The notes under the pieces: generated by a model
The model's input: the letters and a program-made list of their open reading frames with translations, nothing else
The model's database searches: none
Told to the model about the DNA's origin: nothing
Position numbers and translations under genes: made by a program
Shown: positions 11,433 through 23,886 of the stretch, in pieces
Layout of the letters: each line of letters opens with the position of its first letter
How positions within the stretch are numbered: position 1 is the first letter of the stretch
Assembly (NCBI GenBank): GCA_016647705.1
Contig: CM028328.1
Coordinates: 7,078,114-7,142,113, forward strand
Reading direction: 5' to 3'
Source of the DNA: Eucommia ulmoides
Taxonomy: Eukaryota; Streptophyta; Magnoliopsida; Garryales; Eucommiaceae
Length of the DNA: 64,000 bases

Positions 11433-12256
11433 TCTATCTATCTATATATATATATATATTCTTACAATTTTTGGTCATATATATCCCTTAAATTATCCGT
11501 ATGGATGAACTAATACCAGGATGCAAAGATACGGGAATTAACAGCAGAGTTGCACAGGGAAAGAAAAAGATCGGCGGCTCTTGAAGAACAACTTGATATA
11601 GTTTTGAAGGAAATGGAGGAACACTGTAATCACCTTTCCAAACACATCGATGACATTATTCAGAGAGTTCAAATCTGAGTGAGAACAAGAACTACCTTGT
11701 TCTATTGTTTATGTTCTTGTCTTAAAATATCGGTATAAATTTACCATTCACACTGTTATTCAGCAGGTAGCTGGTTCCTTGAATTGATCTTTTGTATCCA
11801 AATTTTTTTTCTGACCACACGGAATGATTTTTGATGAGGTCGGCTTGAACGTAATGAATGATTATACTATATACAAGTATCATAATTTTCTTTCGAGTTG
11901 GTCTTCTAATTCTTTGAGGCCATTTGATGGTTGTTTTGGTTGAATTTGATTTTGTTGAGTCATTTGAAGAAGTCATTTCTCCAAAAGGCTAGATGTTGTT
12001 TCTATTAATAAGAGAGATATTGATCTGTTACAGTCTGAGAACTTTATCAATGATCACAAACATAAAAGTATTGTTGTCCATTTTTTATTTTAACAAGCTT
12101 TATGTGAAATTAAAGTTTTAATTTAACAAATTGCGAATCCAAATCATATACAACTTACCATATGCACATGATTACAAATATTACCAAATACTCCAAAAAT
12201 ATATATTATTATAAATACTAATAATATTGAAGCATTCCACGTGCATACCCTCTAAT
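11433..12256 (+). mobile_element. Small non-autonomous Helitron in opposite orientation, hairpin lost
   Basis: The right end reads 'cacgtgcataccctctaat' followed by T, so it ends CTAAT|T. Its last 40 bases align with the 4659 terminus (aataatatt..., cattcc, acgtgcataccc), but about 11 bases forming one arm of the hairpin are missing. Subterminal sequence also matches ('tccaaatcatataca', 'taccaaatact'). The proposed left end, A|TCTATCTATC at 11433, sits next to a TATA run and is less sure. It carries one orphan exon (11520-11678). Confidence 0.45.
11520..11678 (+). pseudogene. Captured terminal exon of a coiled-coil protein
   Basis: An open frame of 52 codons runs from a splice-acceptor-like 'taataccag' to TGA. 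It is strongly charged and heptad-like (AKIRELTAELHRERKR, then ALEEQLDIVLKEMEEH, ending HIDDIIQRVQI). This differs sharply in codon quality from its AT-rich surroundings, as expected for a real exon. There is no start codon, so it is the last exon of a longer gene. I do not recognise the family. It lies within a putative small Helitron, which fits gene-fragment capture. Confidence 0.5.
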
Positions 12257-12884
12257 TACAAGAAAAAAGGGAAGAAAAAAGAGCTCTCAAGACAGAAACC
12301 AATGTTCCACAACATAGACTGTTTCCTCAGACACCAGCCTTACGGTCGCCCTCAACCTCTGCAAAAATTCATATACTCGATTGCCTATTGCTAAATAAAA
12401 CTTTAGAAAAAATAAAATAAAATTCCTTACCAAACTAATCGACAAAAAATAATTCATCCAAGTAGGACGTGAAGAAATCTCTCAACCACAGAAAATCCTT
12501 CTATCGGTCTAGACTTCTCCGTCTTAAGCTTAAATCAAGTCAGCAAAATTTGAGGAAAAAAAAAAGATCCAAACTTCCCAACCAAATGGTACTTGCCTAT
12601 CATACTTTAAAATCCCATTATCCTAAAACTGAGACGTACACAAAAAATTCATTGTACATCTATAGATATATGAAGATGATATCACGACATTATCAATATA
12701 TTAGATTTTGGAAGCTATTTCTTCGAGATTTTGAAGGCACTTCTTGCTTCACTATTGCGGATAGTGAACTCTCCTTGACATCTTTAGGCTTCACAACGAC
12801 GCCAGAATAAGTGACTGAACAAGATTATGACATGAAGGAAAAGTTCCATCAACAATTTGAGTTGGTTGTTACTTCAACAATATG
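12257..12884 (-). other. Further exon-like scraps downstream of the chimera
   Basis: An acceptor-like 'tttttgcag' near 12360 is followed on the minus strand by RLRATVRLVSEETVYVVEHW and a stop (to about 12298). A frame at about 12810-12730 reads VVVKPKDVKESSLSAIVKQ. Both look more protein-like than their surroundings, but I recognise neither. They may be additional captured pieces in the Helitron. Confidence 0.3.
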
Positions 12885-13950
12885 CTTGAATTGAGCTGCC
12901 ACATCGTCGTTCTCCACCACCGTAGTCAATGGTCTGATCATTTATTTCCGTTGCGGTGTTGTGAATATAGGCACCCACATTTTGCTTTTGAAGCTCGTTG
13001 TCCTCACCCTGTGCTCTGCACTTTTGTACCTCACGTTGCTGAGAATGTAATCAACAATCATCATCATCAATGACTTATATATGGGTTTTCCAAATCTAAT
13101 GCAAACCATAGAAAATATTTCGTAAAACTATTGACCTGTAATGTGTCGCTGACGTTGACTACCAAAGTGCCGGAGATCGGTGGAATCTCTACCCTCGCTG
13201 CCCTTTCCTAGGCCTCATTTTCCTCATTCATCTTCCTTTCAGCTTCAACAGCTTCTCTTTCCAGCCGCTCTTGCTCCTCTTTCCTCTACCATTCTATTGC
13301 CTGGAAACAATAATAAAAATTTAAGTACAATTTTATATGCACAAGCCCAAGATTTAATTACACTTCAACTTTATTTTTTTACCATTAAATCCCATTGAGT
13401 GATTTGCATGAGTCCAATAATTCATTACACTACAACCATTATTATTCTATATTTTTTTTTACTATGAAATCATGTTATTTGATTTTGAAGTCAAATTTTA
13501 CCTATAAAAGTCAAAAAGCTCAAATTAATTTAGAAGCCAAGTTTAAAAAACTCCATGTTTTCTGAAAGAAAATGTGTGATTTTTGTTAAATGGGCTTGGG
13601 CCCGTGATGTTGGTGTTAATTAAAGACGCTATAAAAAGAGTTTAAGTGAACAATTCTAAAAATCATTTGATATAACAAGTGTCATATGTCCAAGAAGAAA
13701 GGCACATTACTTTTACTGGCTTGAGTCAAACCAACCATGCATAGTAGAAATGAAAGATAAAATTTGGAGAAAAATATACGTGATCAGCTTCAAGAGTTGC
13801 TCGATAAGCAGCATCTTGCTCTTCTCTCAAATGCATGTTGTTCCTTCATTCTTCAGCCTCAAGCCTTGCTACCACAAGGACGGGAGAACTTTCTTCAAGC
13901 ATTTTCTGCAATATGACAAGCATTTCTTCTAGAGATTTTGGCCCTTCAAC
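12885..13950 (-). pseudogene. Chimera of plant UBX-domain protein (PUX10-like) exons and 2-oxoglutarate dioxygenase exons
   Basis: Minus-strand exon 13950-13780 encodes VEGPKSLEEMLVILQKMLEE, then SSPVLVVARLEAEE, a TGA, then RNNMHLREEQDAAYRATLEA. This matches the mid-region of PUX10/FAF2-type proteins, which recruit CDC48. The next exon, 13300-13136, starts as the PUX coiled coil (KEEQERLEREAVEAERK). Near 13190-13200 it switches, with no intron, to a dioxygenase block (VEIPPISGTLVVNVSDTLQ). The following segment, about 13046-12885, continues it: ILSNVRYKSAEHRVRTTS, then VPIFTTP. That resembles feruloyl-CoA or scopoletin hydroxylase-type enzymes and contains the iron-binding His and RxS-like region. 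In-frame stops and a missing AG before ILSN show it is dead. Confidence 0.75.
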
Positions 13951-14259
13951 CTGCAATACAATACCAAAGAAAATAATAAACAAACACATAAAGCAACCAT
14001 TTCATATCATCTAGTGTACTTCCAGTGAACAAAATAATCCATTACACGGATAGTAACAACAAAATTGAACTTCACAAAACTAAAGGAGGGGAAAAAGAAT
14101 CAATCTTAGCGTTGAGAGGTGAAAGGACAAACTGGAAACTCCACTAACCAAACGCAGACCAAAAAAAAATTAAAAAATCACTGGCCTAATCATCTAAAAA
14201 ATCTACCTTTTTATTGGCACTCATAGATTCTAATAGATATAGTAGGACAAGCTTCTCAC

Positions 14260-14326
14260 CTTATCAACAATATTGATGCTTCCATTATTTACAACCACAG
14301 TAAATGTCAAAACTCTCTTCAAGTAC
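14260..14326 (-). pseudogene. Orphan exon of unknown origin
   Basis: A 67-base segment between an acceptor (ttctttag) and a donor (AAG|gtgag) encodes YLKRVLTFTVVVNNGSINIV on the minus strand. It lies between the helicase C-terminus and the PUX-like exons. The family is not recognised; the call rests on the splice signals and one open frame. Confidence 0.3.
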
Positions 14327-17300
14327 CTAAAGAACAGAAGCGAAGAAGTACATTAGAAGAAGAAATGTTACGAAACATGATACTTGAACGTAATAGTGTA
14401 ATTGATTATATGGAATTTGTATCTGGAGAAAGGCATGTATTCATTTTATGTAAAACTAATTGTTTAATACTTCTTTGAAGACTACATTTTTAGTGTGGGT
14501 GGTTGTTCGCACGTCAGAAGTTTTTCCACAAATAAGTACTTTTGTAATAGTTATAGATGTTCCACGCAACAAGGCCACATACATTTGGCCGTGGGAGAAA
14601 ACATGTTGAGGTAAATATATGCCGACATGTGGTATCGTCTGTCCTTGTGCCTTGTTATGGTCATTGCAAAACATAATCGGATAGGAAATTGCGTACGCTT
14701 GAAATGGAAAGGGTATGAACCATTTTTAGCTGGTAAAAGAGGGATTCTTGGAAGCAAACCAATTTTTCTAGCATGTTGTCCCAAGGTAATTTCTGCATGT
14801 ATAACATTTTTGTCAAATCCTCTACAAACCATTCTTGTTCCGTTACAGAGGCCTTCTGATGGATCTAGATTTCTCCGCAACATAATAGGGTAATTAATTT
14901 TTAACACCAATTTATATTGCGGAAGTCCAATAGGGGTTAAGTACTTTAATAATTCTTCTGGATAGTAGTTGTGAGTGTCGTCAACAACATCGTCATAACT
15001 GTAGTATGTCCATGATATTCCGGGAAAAATGTCTATGGGCTTCTCATTTAGCGTGTCAACATATTCATTCTTAGTGGCGAGGATTGCACGATTTGAAATG
15101 TACTATGTTGAGTTAGATTTCTCACGAATTGCTGGGAATATGACGTCGACAAGTATGTTCTCCGCTAATAGGAAGTTTATTTGACTTATGAGCATGGCTT
15201 GTGGAAATTCGACTATGTCATTGCGCATGATTTGGTTGTCACCGTCACTAATGCGTAGAAGATAATCTCCAAAAGCTTTGTCAGATGCAGCCCTCATATT
15301 GATCACAAGTTTCAGCTTCTTCATTTGTGGCCACAAATATGATCTAACCAAGCTCCCATTTATTGTTTCATTTCTCGTGGCTCGCGGTACAACTAGAAGT
15401 ACTTGAAGGAAAATTGCCGTAAAAAACAATAGTTTTATCTCCAAATGTTGCACCACTTGTCATAATATCATGCAAACTTTTGTCCAAGGATTCAATAGTC
15501 CATCGTTTAGCCATTGGTGCCTCATCCCATATTATTAACTTTGCTTCTTGCAAGAGTTCCACTAAACCACTTTGTTTCGGTATGTTGCAAACACTTGCTT
15601 TATTTCCATTGATAGGTATCTTGAATCTCGAATGTACTGTTCTGCCACCGGGTAAAATAGAGGCAGCAACACCAGAAGTGGTAGTAGCTATAGCAATTTT
15701 TCTTCTTAATCTGATCGAAGCAAGAATGGCCATGCACAAGAATGTCTTACCAGTCCCACCCGGTCCGTCAATGAATTTTTTTTCCCATCATTAGAATCCA
15801 CACATTCCATTATTGCATTAAAAGCAACAATTTGTTCATCATTTAATTGTGTTTTTGCTTGCAAATTTTTAGCGGGTACTTCAACAACCAATTCATCAAT
15901 AATTTTTCTACTAATAACCACGTTTTGATGGATAGAGGCTTCTATAATTGGGGGAAGATTGTAGTCTTCTATGTTCTTTCTCATGCTTTCTCTCAAAACA
16001 TGTGGATACTTTGTAAAGTTTTTGTAACTCTTACATCAAATTGAAGTTCAATTGAGCATAAGAAGTATCCTGACATTGATTTGAAATGGGCATTCCATAA
16101 TGTCCTAACATCACGAGGCTGACAATGAACTAATGTAATTGTAAAAAAGAGCCGAAGAGGTAATGGTATATGGAAAGTTGCCGCCTCATGTAGGCACTCA
16201 GAAACGTAGTCATCCGATTTAAGAAGTCCTCATTGTTGAGCAAATTCTTTGATATTGGACACCATTGTAGCATAAAAGTTGCTCAAAAAAAGTTGGCCCT
16301 CTAACATGAATTAGAAAAAGTCTCAGGTAGTAGAGCTCACCTTCAGATGGGTTCGCACCGTTCAGACAACCAATAACTTGTTTGTTTTTTCTTTTAGTCC
16401 AACATTTGCCTTGTTTATCCCATACATAATGTTCGAGAAATTCCTTATAAAGGTAGGTTTGTGCTTCTTTATCAAAGCTTCACGTATTGAAGAATTCAAT
16501 AAGTATTATTCTACACATCATCTCTGAACTAAGCAAATGGTCAAGGTTTTGATTCTCCATATAAGTTACGCATTGCTTATTTGCTAGATAGACCTGAAGG
16601 TTCATTACAAGAGGAAAAATTTCACTCAAGTCGAACTCAAATATTCTCCATATAGCTTCGTGTGCCGACACCCACCTAGCATCTTGGAAATTTTGTATCT
16701 CATCAACAATTTTGTTCTAGTCATTGCGAGCAATGTGAACAGAAATTTTGTCATGGCCTTTATATATGTATTTGTAAAGATATTTAACAGTTGTAATTCC
16801 GGAGCATACCTCAACATTGATATGACAATTATATCTTCTTAGAAGGTAAAGATTGCACGGCATAACCCACCGATTATCTAATTTCGCACCACGAACTAAA
16901 ACTTGTTTATTATCATTCTTTCTCCGATATATCGGGTAAGAATATTTTTCTTGAGTAGTTTCGTTACAAAATGCACAAGGATAATGGTTTTTGCACCTAC
17001 TAGAGTGCATACATGGGTTGTTTTTATTGGAAACTCCACATGGGCGGTGCATTATATGCTTTACCACCTTTCGAAACAAATCGGAATCCTCACTCTCATT
17101 AGGTATTTCAGCGCACACAAACCTATCCTACTGTGTCGGATTCAAAATTTTGTTTTTCTTTCCCAAGATAATAAGTATATGAGCATGTGAAAGTCCTCTT
17201 TTCTAGAACTCAATTATATATACATAAGCAACTACTTTTTCAAAGATATATTTTTTGAAGAGTTGGTCTTTCAAATCCTGTAATTTTGATTAGAAGATTC

Positions 17301-17779
17301 TTGAAGTCAAATCGGGGCGGTCTTGTGGTATCTGACCGACATTCAACTCGTCCTGTATCTCTTTCCACTTTGGGTTACAAGTAATAATAATAAACAAATT
17401 CGACTTTCCAAAATGTTAGACCAACGACATAGCATCAAGATATCTCCGACGCATATCTCTGAGCCCTCCCACAAAAGATGCAGGTAATACAATTCGTTTT
17501 CCATTCATGCTTGCTCTGTTTTCTCCAGCCAATAAACTATCAATAATCCATTGGTATAAATCAACTCATATATTTTTTTTTTTTTCTGTTGCTTACGATA
17601 ATAGTCAAGTCTTGTTGTCTCAAGCTTTATGTACATATCAATAACAAATTGTTGTAATAATCTACCAGATAGAAGCAGGATAGATGGGTCATTTTGTCAC
17701 ACTCTACCCCGGGCACCCGTCACCCGAGGCCGGGCGTGACGTCGACTCGACACTACTGACTCCATCAGCGAATATTTAT

Positions 17780-17814
<35 letters not shown>

Positions 17815-18479
17815 CACACACATGCGCTACTACAATTTTTTTTTCAAAAAAATACATTTGTCTATTCCAATATTTGAGAATATACCGGTCCCAAATATTC
17901 ACAACAAAAATCACAAAAAAATTGAACCTTCCACGGTTCGCATTCGACCGGCCCACCTCTAAAATAACACTATCTCTGAACTCTACCTAGTGCCAGTAGT
18001 GGACTCACTCCTAACTGCAGCACCTGAAATCAAATATTTTTATCGGTGTACTGTCTTCATAATAAAAAAACGTTTGTATGGATTTCGCACAATTGTCAAA
18101 TACCACGTTTCAAAAAAAAATATATAGCATATAACCGCATACTAGGCTGAAAATCAATTTCCACTATCACCAATGTCATAAAATAATATATTTACGTCAA
18201 CCCATTGTGACAATGCCATAAAATAATATATTTACGTCAACCCATTTAAAATAATATATATAAGTTAATCAATTCTGGCAGTTCATCGTATAATAAAATA
18301 CGTACACATCATCTCTTACTAGCCATATGATCGTTTGTACCTCACGATCGGGAGTTACGACGGTACCATAACCTGTACAACTGTGCCATCTAACGTGACT
18401 ATCAGTGTCAGGGCCAGGGCCATTTATTATCCCCAATGGTAGGGGTACCACCTGTAGGATTTGCACTCCTGACGGGTCA

Positions 18480-18830
18480 ATCAACCACTTGCAGGATTAA
18501 TCCTCCTGACAGGTCATAATATCAATAACCACCTGCAGGATTAATCCTCCTGACAGGTCATAATATAATCAACCACCTGCAGGACTAATCCTCCTGACAG
18601 GTCATAATATAATCAACCACCTGCAGGACTAATCCTCCAGACAGGTCATAATATAATCAACCACCTGTAGGACTGACGCTTCTAACATGTCATAATAATC
18701 AACCACCTACGGAACTAATTCTTCTGACATGTCATAATATCAACAACCACCTGTAGGACTACCCTCCTAACAGGTCAATACCATCCTGCATGACATACCC
18801 TCCTAACGGGATCAAATTATGGCATAGTCG
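18480..18830. repeat. Tandem array of about 52-bp units within the solo LTR
   Basis: The unit is roughly 'ccacctgcaggactaatcct' followed by 'cctgacaggtcataatataatcaa', repeated about seven times with drift, the last units shortened. The same array is in copy B at 56710-57050. It is part of an LTR and not a CRISPR: units are contiguous, without unique spacers. Confidence 0.85.
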
Positions 18831-19414
18831 AACAAAAATCACTTTCCACATTTAAAATCTACTTGATCCACATAAGTCATAAAATCATCCAATTTTAAGA
18901 AATATTTTTTTCCCATAATTTACACAAAAATATAATTTGTAAATTTACATAGAAGACAATACACTTATCTCATTTTCGACACTGCCAAAAAATATTGTCG
19001 TAAAAAACTACCGGGACGCTGGCGCCTGTGAACCTAATAGCGATGGGGCCTAAATTAATATTTTTATTTAAAATAACCCTAATATGCAATGCGTGGCCCT
19101 AAAATGCATAATTTTCCATTCCCCAAATTTAATTATGTGAAATTATTATTTACCCCATTCCGTTATGTTACTATTCACTGTACAAAATTATTAAAATTAA
19201 CAATTACAAAAAAAAATATTATCACGATTACAAAAATTTACTGTTAATAATTTAATTTGACGAAAATAATAATCAACTGAAATTTTACCTGTTCCGAATT
19301 TTCCGCTGGCCGAGAGATAAGTTTTTGGTTTTTGGGTTTTATTTTTGTGTTATGCATTTTTTTTCTTCTCTTTTTGTTTTCTTCCTCTTCTTCATTTTCT
19401 GCTTCTGGTTCAAT

Positions 19415-20160
19415 CGACACACACACACACACTCACTTACTCACCGACCGCAGGCGACCAAACATTGATCACACACACACACAACAGCGACCACCATCGA
19501 CGGAATACACACACACACACACACACACACACAGACCGAAATACACACGCATACGCCGAAACACACACACACACACACACTGACGACGCTGAGCACACCC
19601 ACACACTCACATGATTGCTAGTCAAACAGAATATACCCACACACTCACATGATCGTTGACCGAACAGAACACACCCATACACTCACACAATCGCTGGCCG
19701 AACATAACACACACATGCACAATCACAGCCGATGACACACCCACCCACCCACCGCCGAAGACTGACAACATACGCACCCGCACACTGTCGACGACCGACC
19801 GACAACACACACATACTCATAGTAGTTCCCGACCGATGACATACGCACACACAATCGTTTGAAACACACACATGAAATTGACGGAACACATACACACAGT
19901 CACACTATCGGACTGAACGACACACCCACACATCGACAATCACCCCCACACACATGCCAGACGAACACACACAGTCGGTAGAACCCATATACACCACCGA
20001 CCAACAACGACCATCACACACCCATACACACACGGAGCGGACGAGCAACGACACACATACACCCACACTTACCGGACGAATGGACGAACGACGACTGATC
20101 ACACACACACCTACACTGGAATACACACACCACCGGACGACTCCTATACCACCGATTGAC
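19415..20160. repeat. CA-rich low-complexity tract within the solo LTR
   Basis: (CA)n runs are interspersed with GACGA/CGACC words (for example 'cacacaatcgctggccgaac', 'cgaccgacaacacacaca'). Long open frames in this stretch (His/Thr-rich on +, Cys/Val-rich on -) are by-products of the repeat. Confidence 0.85.
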
Positions 20161-20602
20161 AGCCGACCAACTGGACACCTCGCCATGCCGACTGTCTGAA
20201 CCACCGCCGACCCACTCTCTTGGTTCCTGGTTTTTTTTCCTTTTCTTTAGATGTGGTGTAATGCATGTGTATGGATGTAGATATATATATAGACATAGAG
20301 AGGAGAGTGGATCATCACGTCACTTTTCACATTTATTTATTATTATTATTATTATTTTAGTTTTTAATTACATAAATCTCCTCCTAAACTATCTTTAAGT
20401 TTTTATTTAAACCCAAATAAAAAATTAATATTTTTAAAATTTTGAATTAACCCCTAAAAGTTTAAATTGAATAATAAATGACACAATCTACCTCGTTATT
20501 TTCTAAATGTTCTAAAATGCAGTTAATGATTATGCGTATGCAAAAAATTAGGGTCTTACACATTCTCTCTAATTTGCAATTTGTATGAATAATATTGTCG
20601 AC

Positions 20603-20670
20603 ATGAGACCTTCTTCCTTTAAAAAAATGTAACACCTGAGACCTTCTTCCTTTAAAAAAATGTGACGCCT
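20603..20670. repeat. Two tandem copies of a 33-bp unit
   Basis: 'tgagaccttcttccttt' followed by an A run and 'atgt.acacc' occurs twice back to back just outside the solo LTR. The same pair is present in copy B (58902-58969), so it predates the duplication. Confidence 0.8.
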
Positions 20671-21906
20671 GTAAGAGCAATATGAAATTAAGTTTTAACA
20701 TAGGATAAGGTAGTAATATGTAATAAAGTAAATATTTTTTTCTCGGTAATTTATTATTTTAGCAAAATTAAAAAATAGGAATTTACAAACCTTGTTGTTC
20801 GTTGCAGAAAATTCCTTCGGAAGATGTGTACATTTGAATACAACCATCTCTAGGTGCGTGAATAGAATGACTGAAATTATATACATAATTATTTTCATAA
20901 TATTTTGATACCATCCGCATTCCCCTCTTGGAAATAATAAAGGATATTGCAGTGGGTTGTAGCATTCGTAATAGTGTTTGATTCGGTGTCTCTGACCGAA
21001 ATATGCATGGACAACAATATCTCTTTCATATGGTGCGTTTTCGTTATTCCCTTCTATCCAAAATCCTACTACTTGATCAGCTGATGGGGAATTATAAACT
21101 CTTTGATCAAGTTTAACGTCAGTGCATATATTAATTCCATAGGATTTTAGAGGGCAATTTTGAAGGCAACTCAACACTTGAGCATATGGATTTTCATGAA
21201 GTACGTCCATTAGGTTCGAAACAACATTCTTATTTAGTTGTGCATTTTCCAACATGCGTAGTCGATTGTGTAATTCATTGTCGGTATCATAGAAATACAT
21301 TTGAAAGTAGCATAGACCACTCTCTGATGGAACCAAGGACAGAAGATCATGGTATATTTGTCATTGTGCGCGGAATGTGTAGACACCTCTTCGACAACTG
21401 GCTAGGTCTTTATCCAACTTCACACCAAAAGGAGTAAAAGAAAAAATACTATTGTATGCTTGAATATTTTTGCGAAATTCTAGGCCTTTTTCATTTGAAG
21501 AAGTAAATAAGTTGCGAAAAGTTTTTGACACATTTGGAATTGATAGTACAACTTTGCCACTATGGCAACATAAACTGGGAGATTCATACTGAAATCTCTT
21601 CGCGTTGCAAAAGTTGCAAGGCTTAATATTGGTAACCGTAGATTCCTGAATATTGGGACCTTCATTACAATGAAAACAATATACAAGTATAGCCCAAGAA
21701 TAGTTGTAAAAAATCAAGTACACAGTAAATTTTCTTTTCAGATATTTTGGATGTGTAGTAATTCTTAAAAATAGTATGAAATTTTTTTGAACGTAGATTA
21801 CCAAATATTTGCATCTGTTTAACCGTGGATGAATATGGTTCTTCAGAAGTTTCCATATACGAAGAAGTTGATTATTTCCATCGTGTTTTCCTTTTGTGTG
21901 AGACAT

Positions 21907-23849
21907 GATCTATATATTTTTTTTTCGCTCGTCGGCACTTAGCCTGTCATACCAATTTCTCTTGTACATTTGGCGTAATGACATTACAATTCCTACCAGC
22001 AGTTTGATAATATAATGCATATATATTGATAATACTTTAGTAGTCAACAAACAACACATCACCACATTAGGAAGAAAAGTAAGCTTTTAAACTTAGAATT
22101 GACAACTAAGCATGATTTTCAAGTTCCAATCCTCCGGTAGTCACACTTCCATGAAAAAGGGATATATTTTCTGTTCAAGTAATAAAAAGTTGACGTTGTA
22201 AGATTTCAATCCTACAGTTTGCAAGTTGTTTATTTCTTAAGATTCTACTACATGTCTATGTAGAATCTTTTTGAAGTCATCTAATACTGATGAACTTCAG
22301 TAACTAAAAATACTTGGATGGTAAAGGTACGTTCTTAAACTCAATGCATTAAAAATGAACTTCCATTTTGCTACAAATGGAATTAAAGTTGTGATACTAA
22401 AATTATACAATTAATTGTTGGCAGCTCAATTATCACAATTAAGAATATAACATGAAGTGGCCAAAACCATCCAAAACACGATATAACATTTTAGAGAGAG
22501 AACCTCCACACGCTTACAAGGATGGTGAAGACTTGTACAAATTGTGTGTTTCATTGCTCATGGTTATATTTAAGAAACATTAGAAAACAAATTTAGGGTT
22601 ACTATATTAGCTAACACTTTAGGAAAGACATCTTATTCTCATTTGGTTGCTTTCTTATTGGTCCTAATTATTTAATTAATTTATCCCTTATCAAGATCCC
22701 CCTAAAATATGACAGCTAAGAAAAGGTTAAACCCCAGAATTAGGCATTTGTTTAAAATTAAAAGAAGTAGCTTATAGAGGAAAATATGAATAAAGAATGA
22801 TGGCAACTAAACAAGGAAGACAGTAAGAGGTGACAAGTGGAATTCCAAATCCAAAACCATCCAAAACACAATATAACATTTGAGAGAGAGAATCTCCACA
22901 CACTTACAATGTTGGTTAAGACTTGTACTTAATAGGAATACAGGATTTAAGCAAGATAAGAAGTTGTGCGTCCATATAATTAAGATGAGAGAGACTCCAT
23001 TCATATGTCATTGATAAAATAAAGGTGTTCCAATTTATATAAGAGGCCACCAAAGAAAGATATATTGCACGAATTTATAGATCAAGAACATACAGAGAGA
23101 GGAATTTTTTTTACCTAAAATGCCTTCTATAGATTTTTTTTTAAGTTTTATTTAGCAGTAGGAGTTCAAGAAATTTTAAGTATTGAATCTTGGAATCCCT
23201 CGTCATAATGATATGAAAGAGAGATATACTGCACAGATTTATAGATCAAGAACATACGGAGAGAGGATTTTTTTTTTTTTATGCCTAAAATGCCTTTTAT
23301 AGATTTTTTGAAGTTTTATTTAGCAGTAGGAGTTCAAGAAATTTTAAGGATTCAACTATGTACATGCTTTTCTTTGGGGATAGAGAGACTATGTCATTTG
23401 ATATTGTTTTTTTTTTTTTTTTTTATTGATATATTGGAAGAAATATTTTCTCTTAATTCCTTCATTACATGGGTATCGATCACGGCATCGGGGCCTTTTT
23501 CAATAAGTGAATTAACAAATGAAGTAAAATATTATGTCTTTTTTTTTTTTTTTCCAAATTTTGTTGACGTGGTTTCGTCTTTGTGATTGAAAGTTTTTTT
23601 CAGGTCGTACTTGGAGGAAGTATTTCATGTTGATTAGTTTGATAAGGAATTTTTTTTTTTAAAGTTTTAGTTAGCAATAGGCATTCAAGAAATTTTAAAT
23701 ATTGAATTTTAAAATCCACTTATCTTAATGATATCAATCACCCAAACACAAACTAATAATATACTGTTCGTAATTGTTATTGGCGATTAGAATATTTTGC
23801 CACTCGCCATGTGTGTATGTGTGTCTCTATGAATTTATTCTTATTTATC

Positions 23850-23886
<37 letters not shown>

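Larger units (their letters stand above)
17695..20560. mobile_element. Solo LTR (2.87 kb) inserted in the Helitron Rep gene, copy A
   Basis: It starts TGTCACACTCTACCCCGGGC and ends GGGTCTTACA, matching the TG...CA rule. The flanks are cattt (17690-17694) and cattc (20561-20565). In copy B both flanks are cattc, so the copy A left flank has one change. It contains no gag or pol. Inside are a 52-bp-type tandem array (18480-18830) and a CA-rich stretch (19415-20160). It is unusually long for a solo LTR but fits a large-LTR retrotransposon family I cannot name. Confidence 0.8.
14456..21906 (-). pseudogene. Helitron Rep/helicase (RepHel), copy A, disrupted
   Basis: The minus-strand order matches RepHel. 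An N-terminal zinc-finger-like and Helitron_like_N region spans 21906-20783 (CNFCNAKRFQYESPSLCC, YNSIFSFTPFGVKLDK, FYDTDNELHNRL). After the solo LTR come RLLQQFVIDMYIKLETTRLD, HFGKSNLFIIITCNPKW, and the HUH motif GLSHAH (His codons in 17179-17187). The two-tyrosine motif KYLYKYIYKGHD follows near 16770. Then a PIF1-type helicase: Walker A GPGGTGKT (15743-15766), Walker B IIWDEAPM (about 15513-15535), LLRRNLDPSEGLCNGTR-like, and GQTIPHVGIYLP..FSHGQ..VALLRGTS (motif VI, about 14640-14560). Defects are TGA at 21361-21363, TAG just before the HUH motif, frameshifts near 15780 and 15395, and the inserted LTR. Rep nicks and joins DNA and the helicase drives strand displacement. Confidence 0.9.

Noticed and set aside
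18480-18830. Regularly spaced repeats that might suggest a CRISPR array
   Set aside because: Units are contiguous and drifted with no unique spacers, in plant nuclear DNA within an LTR; a minisatellite explains them.
19332-20204. Long overlapping open frames in both strands (His/Thr-rich and Cys/Val-rich)
   Set aside because: They follow from (CA)n repeats inside the solo LTR, occur on both strands, and lack any domain; the same happens in copy B at 57700-58510.
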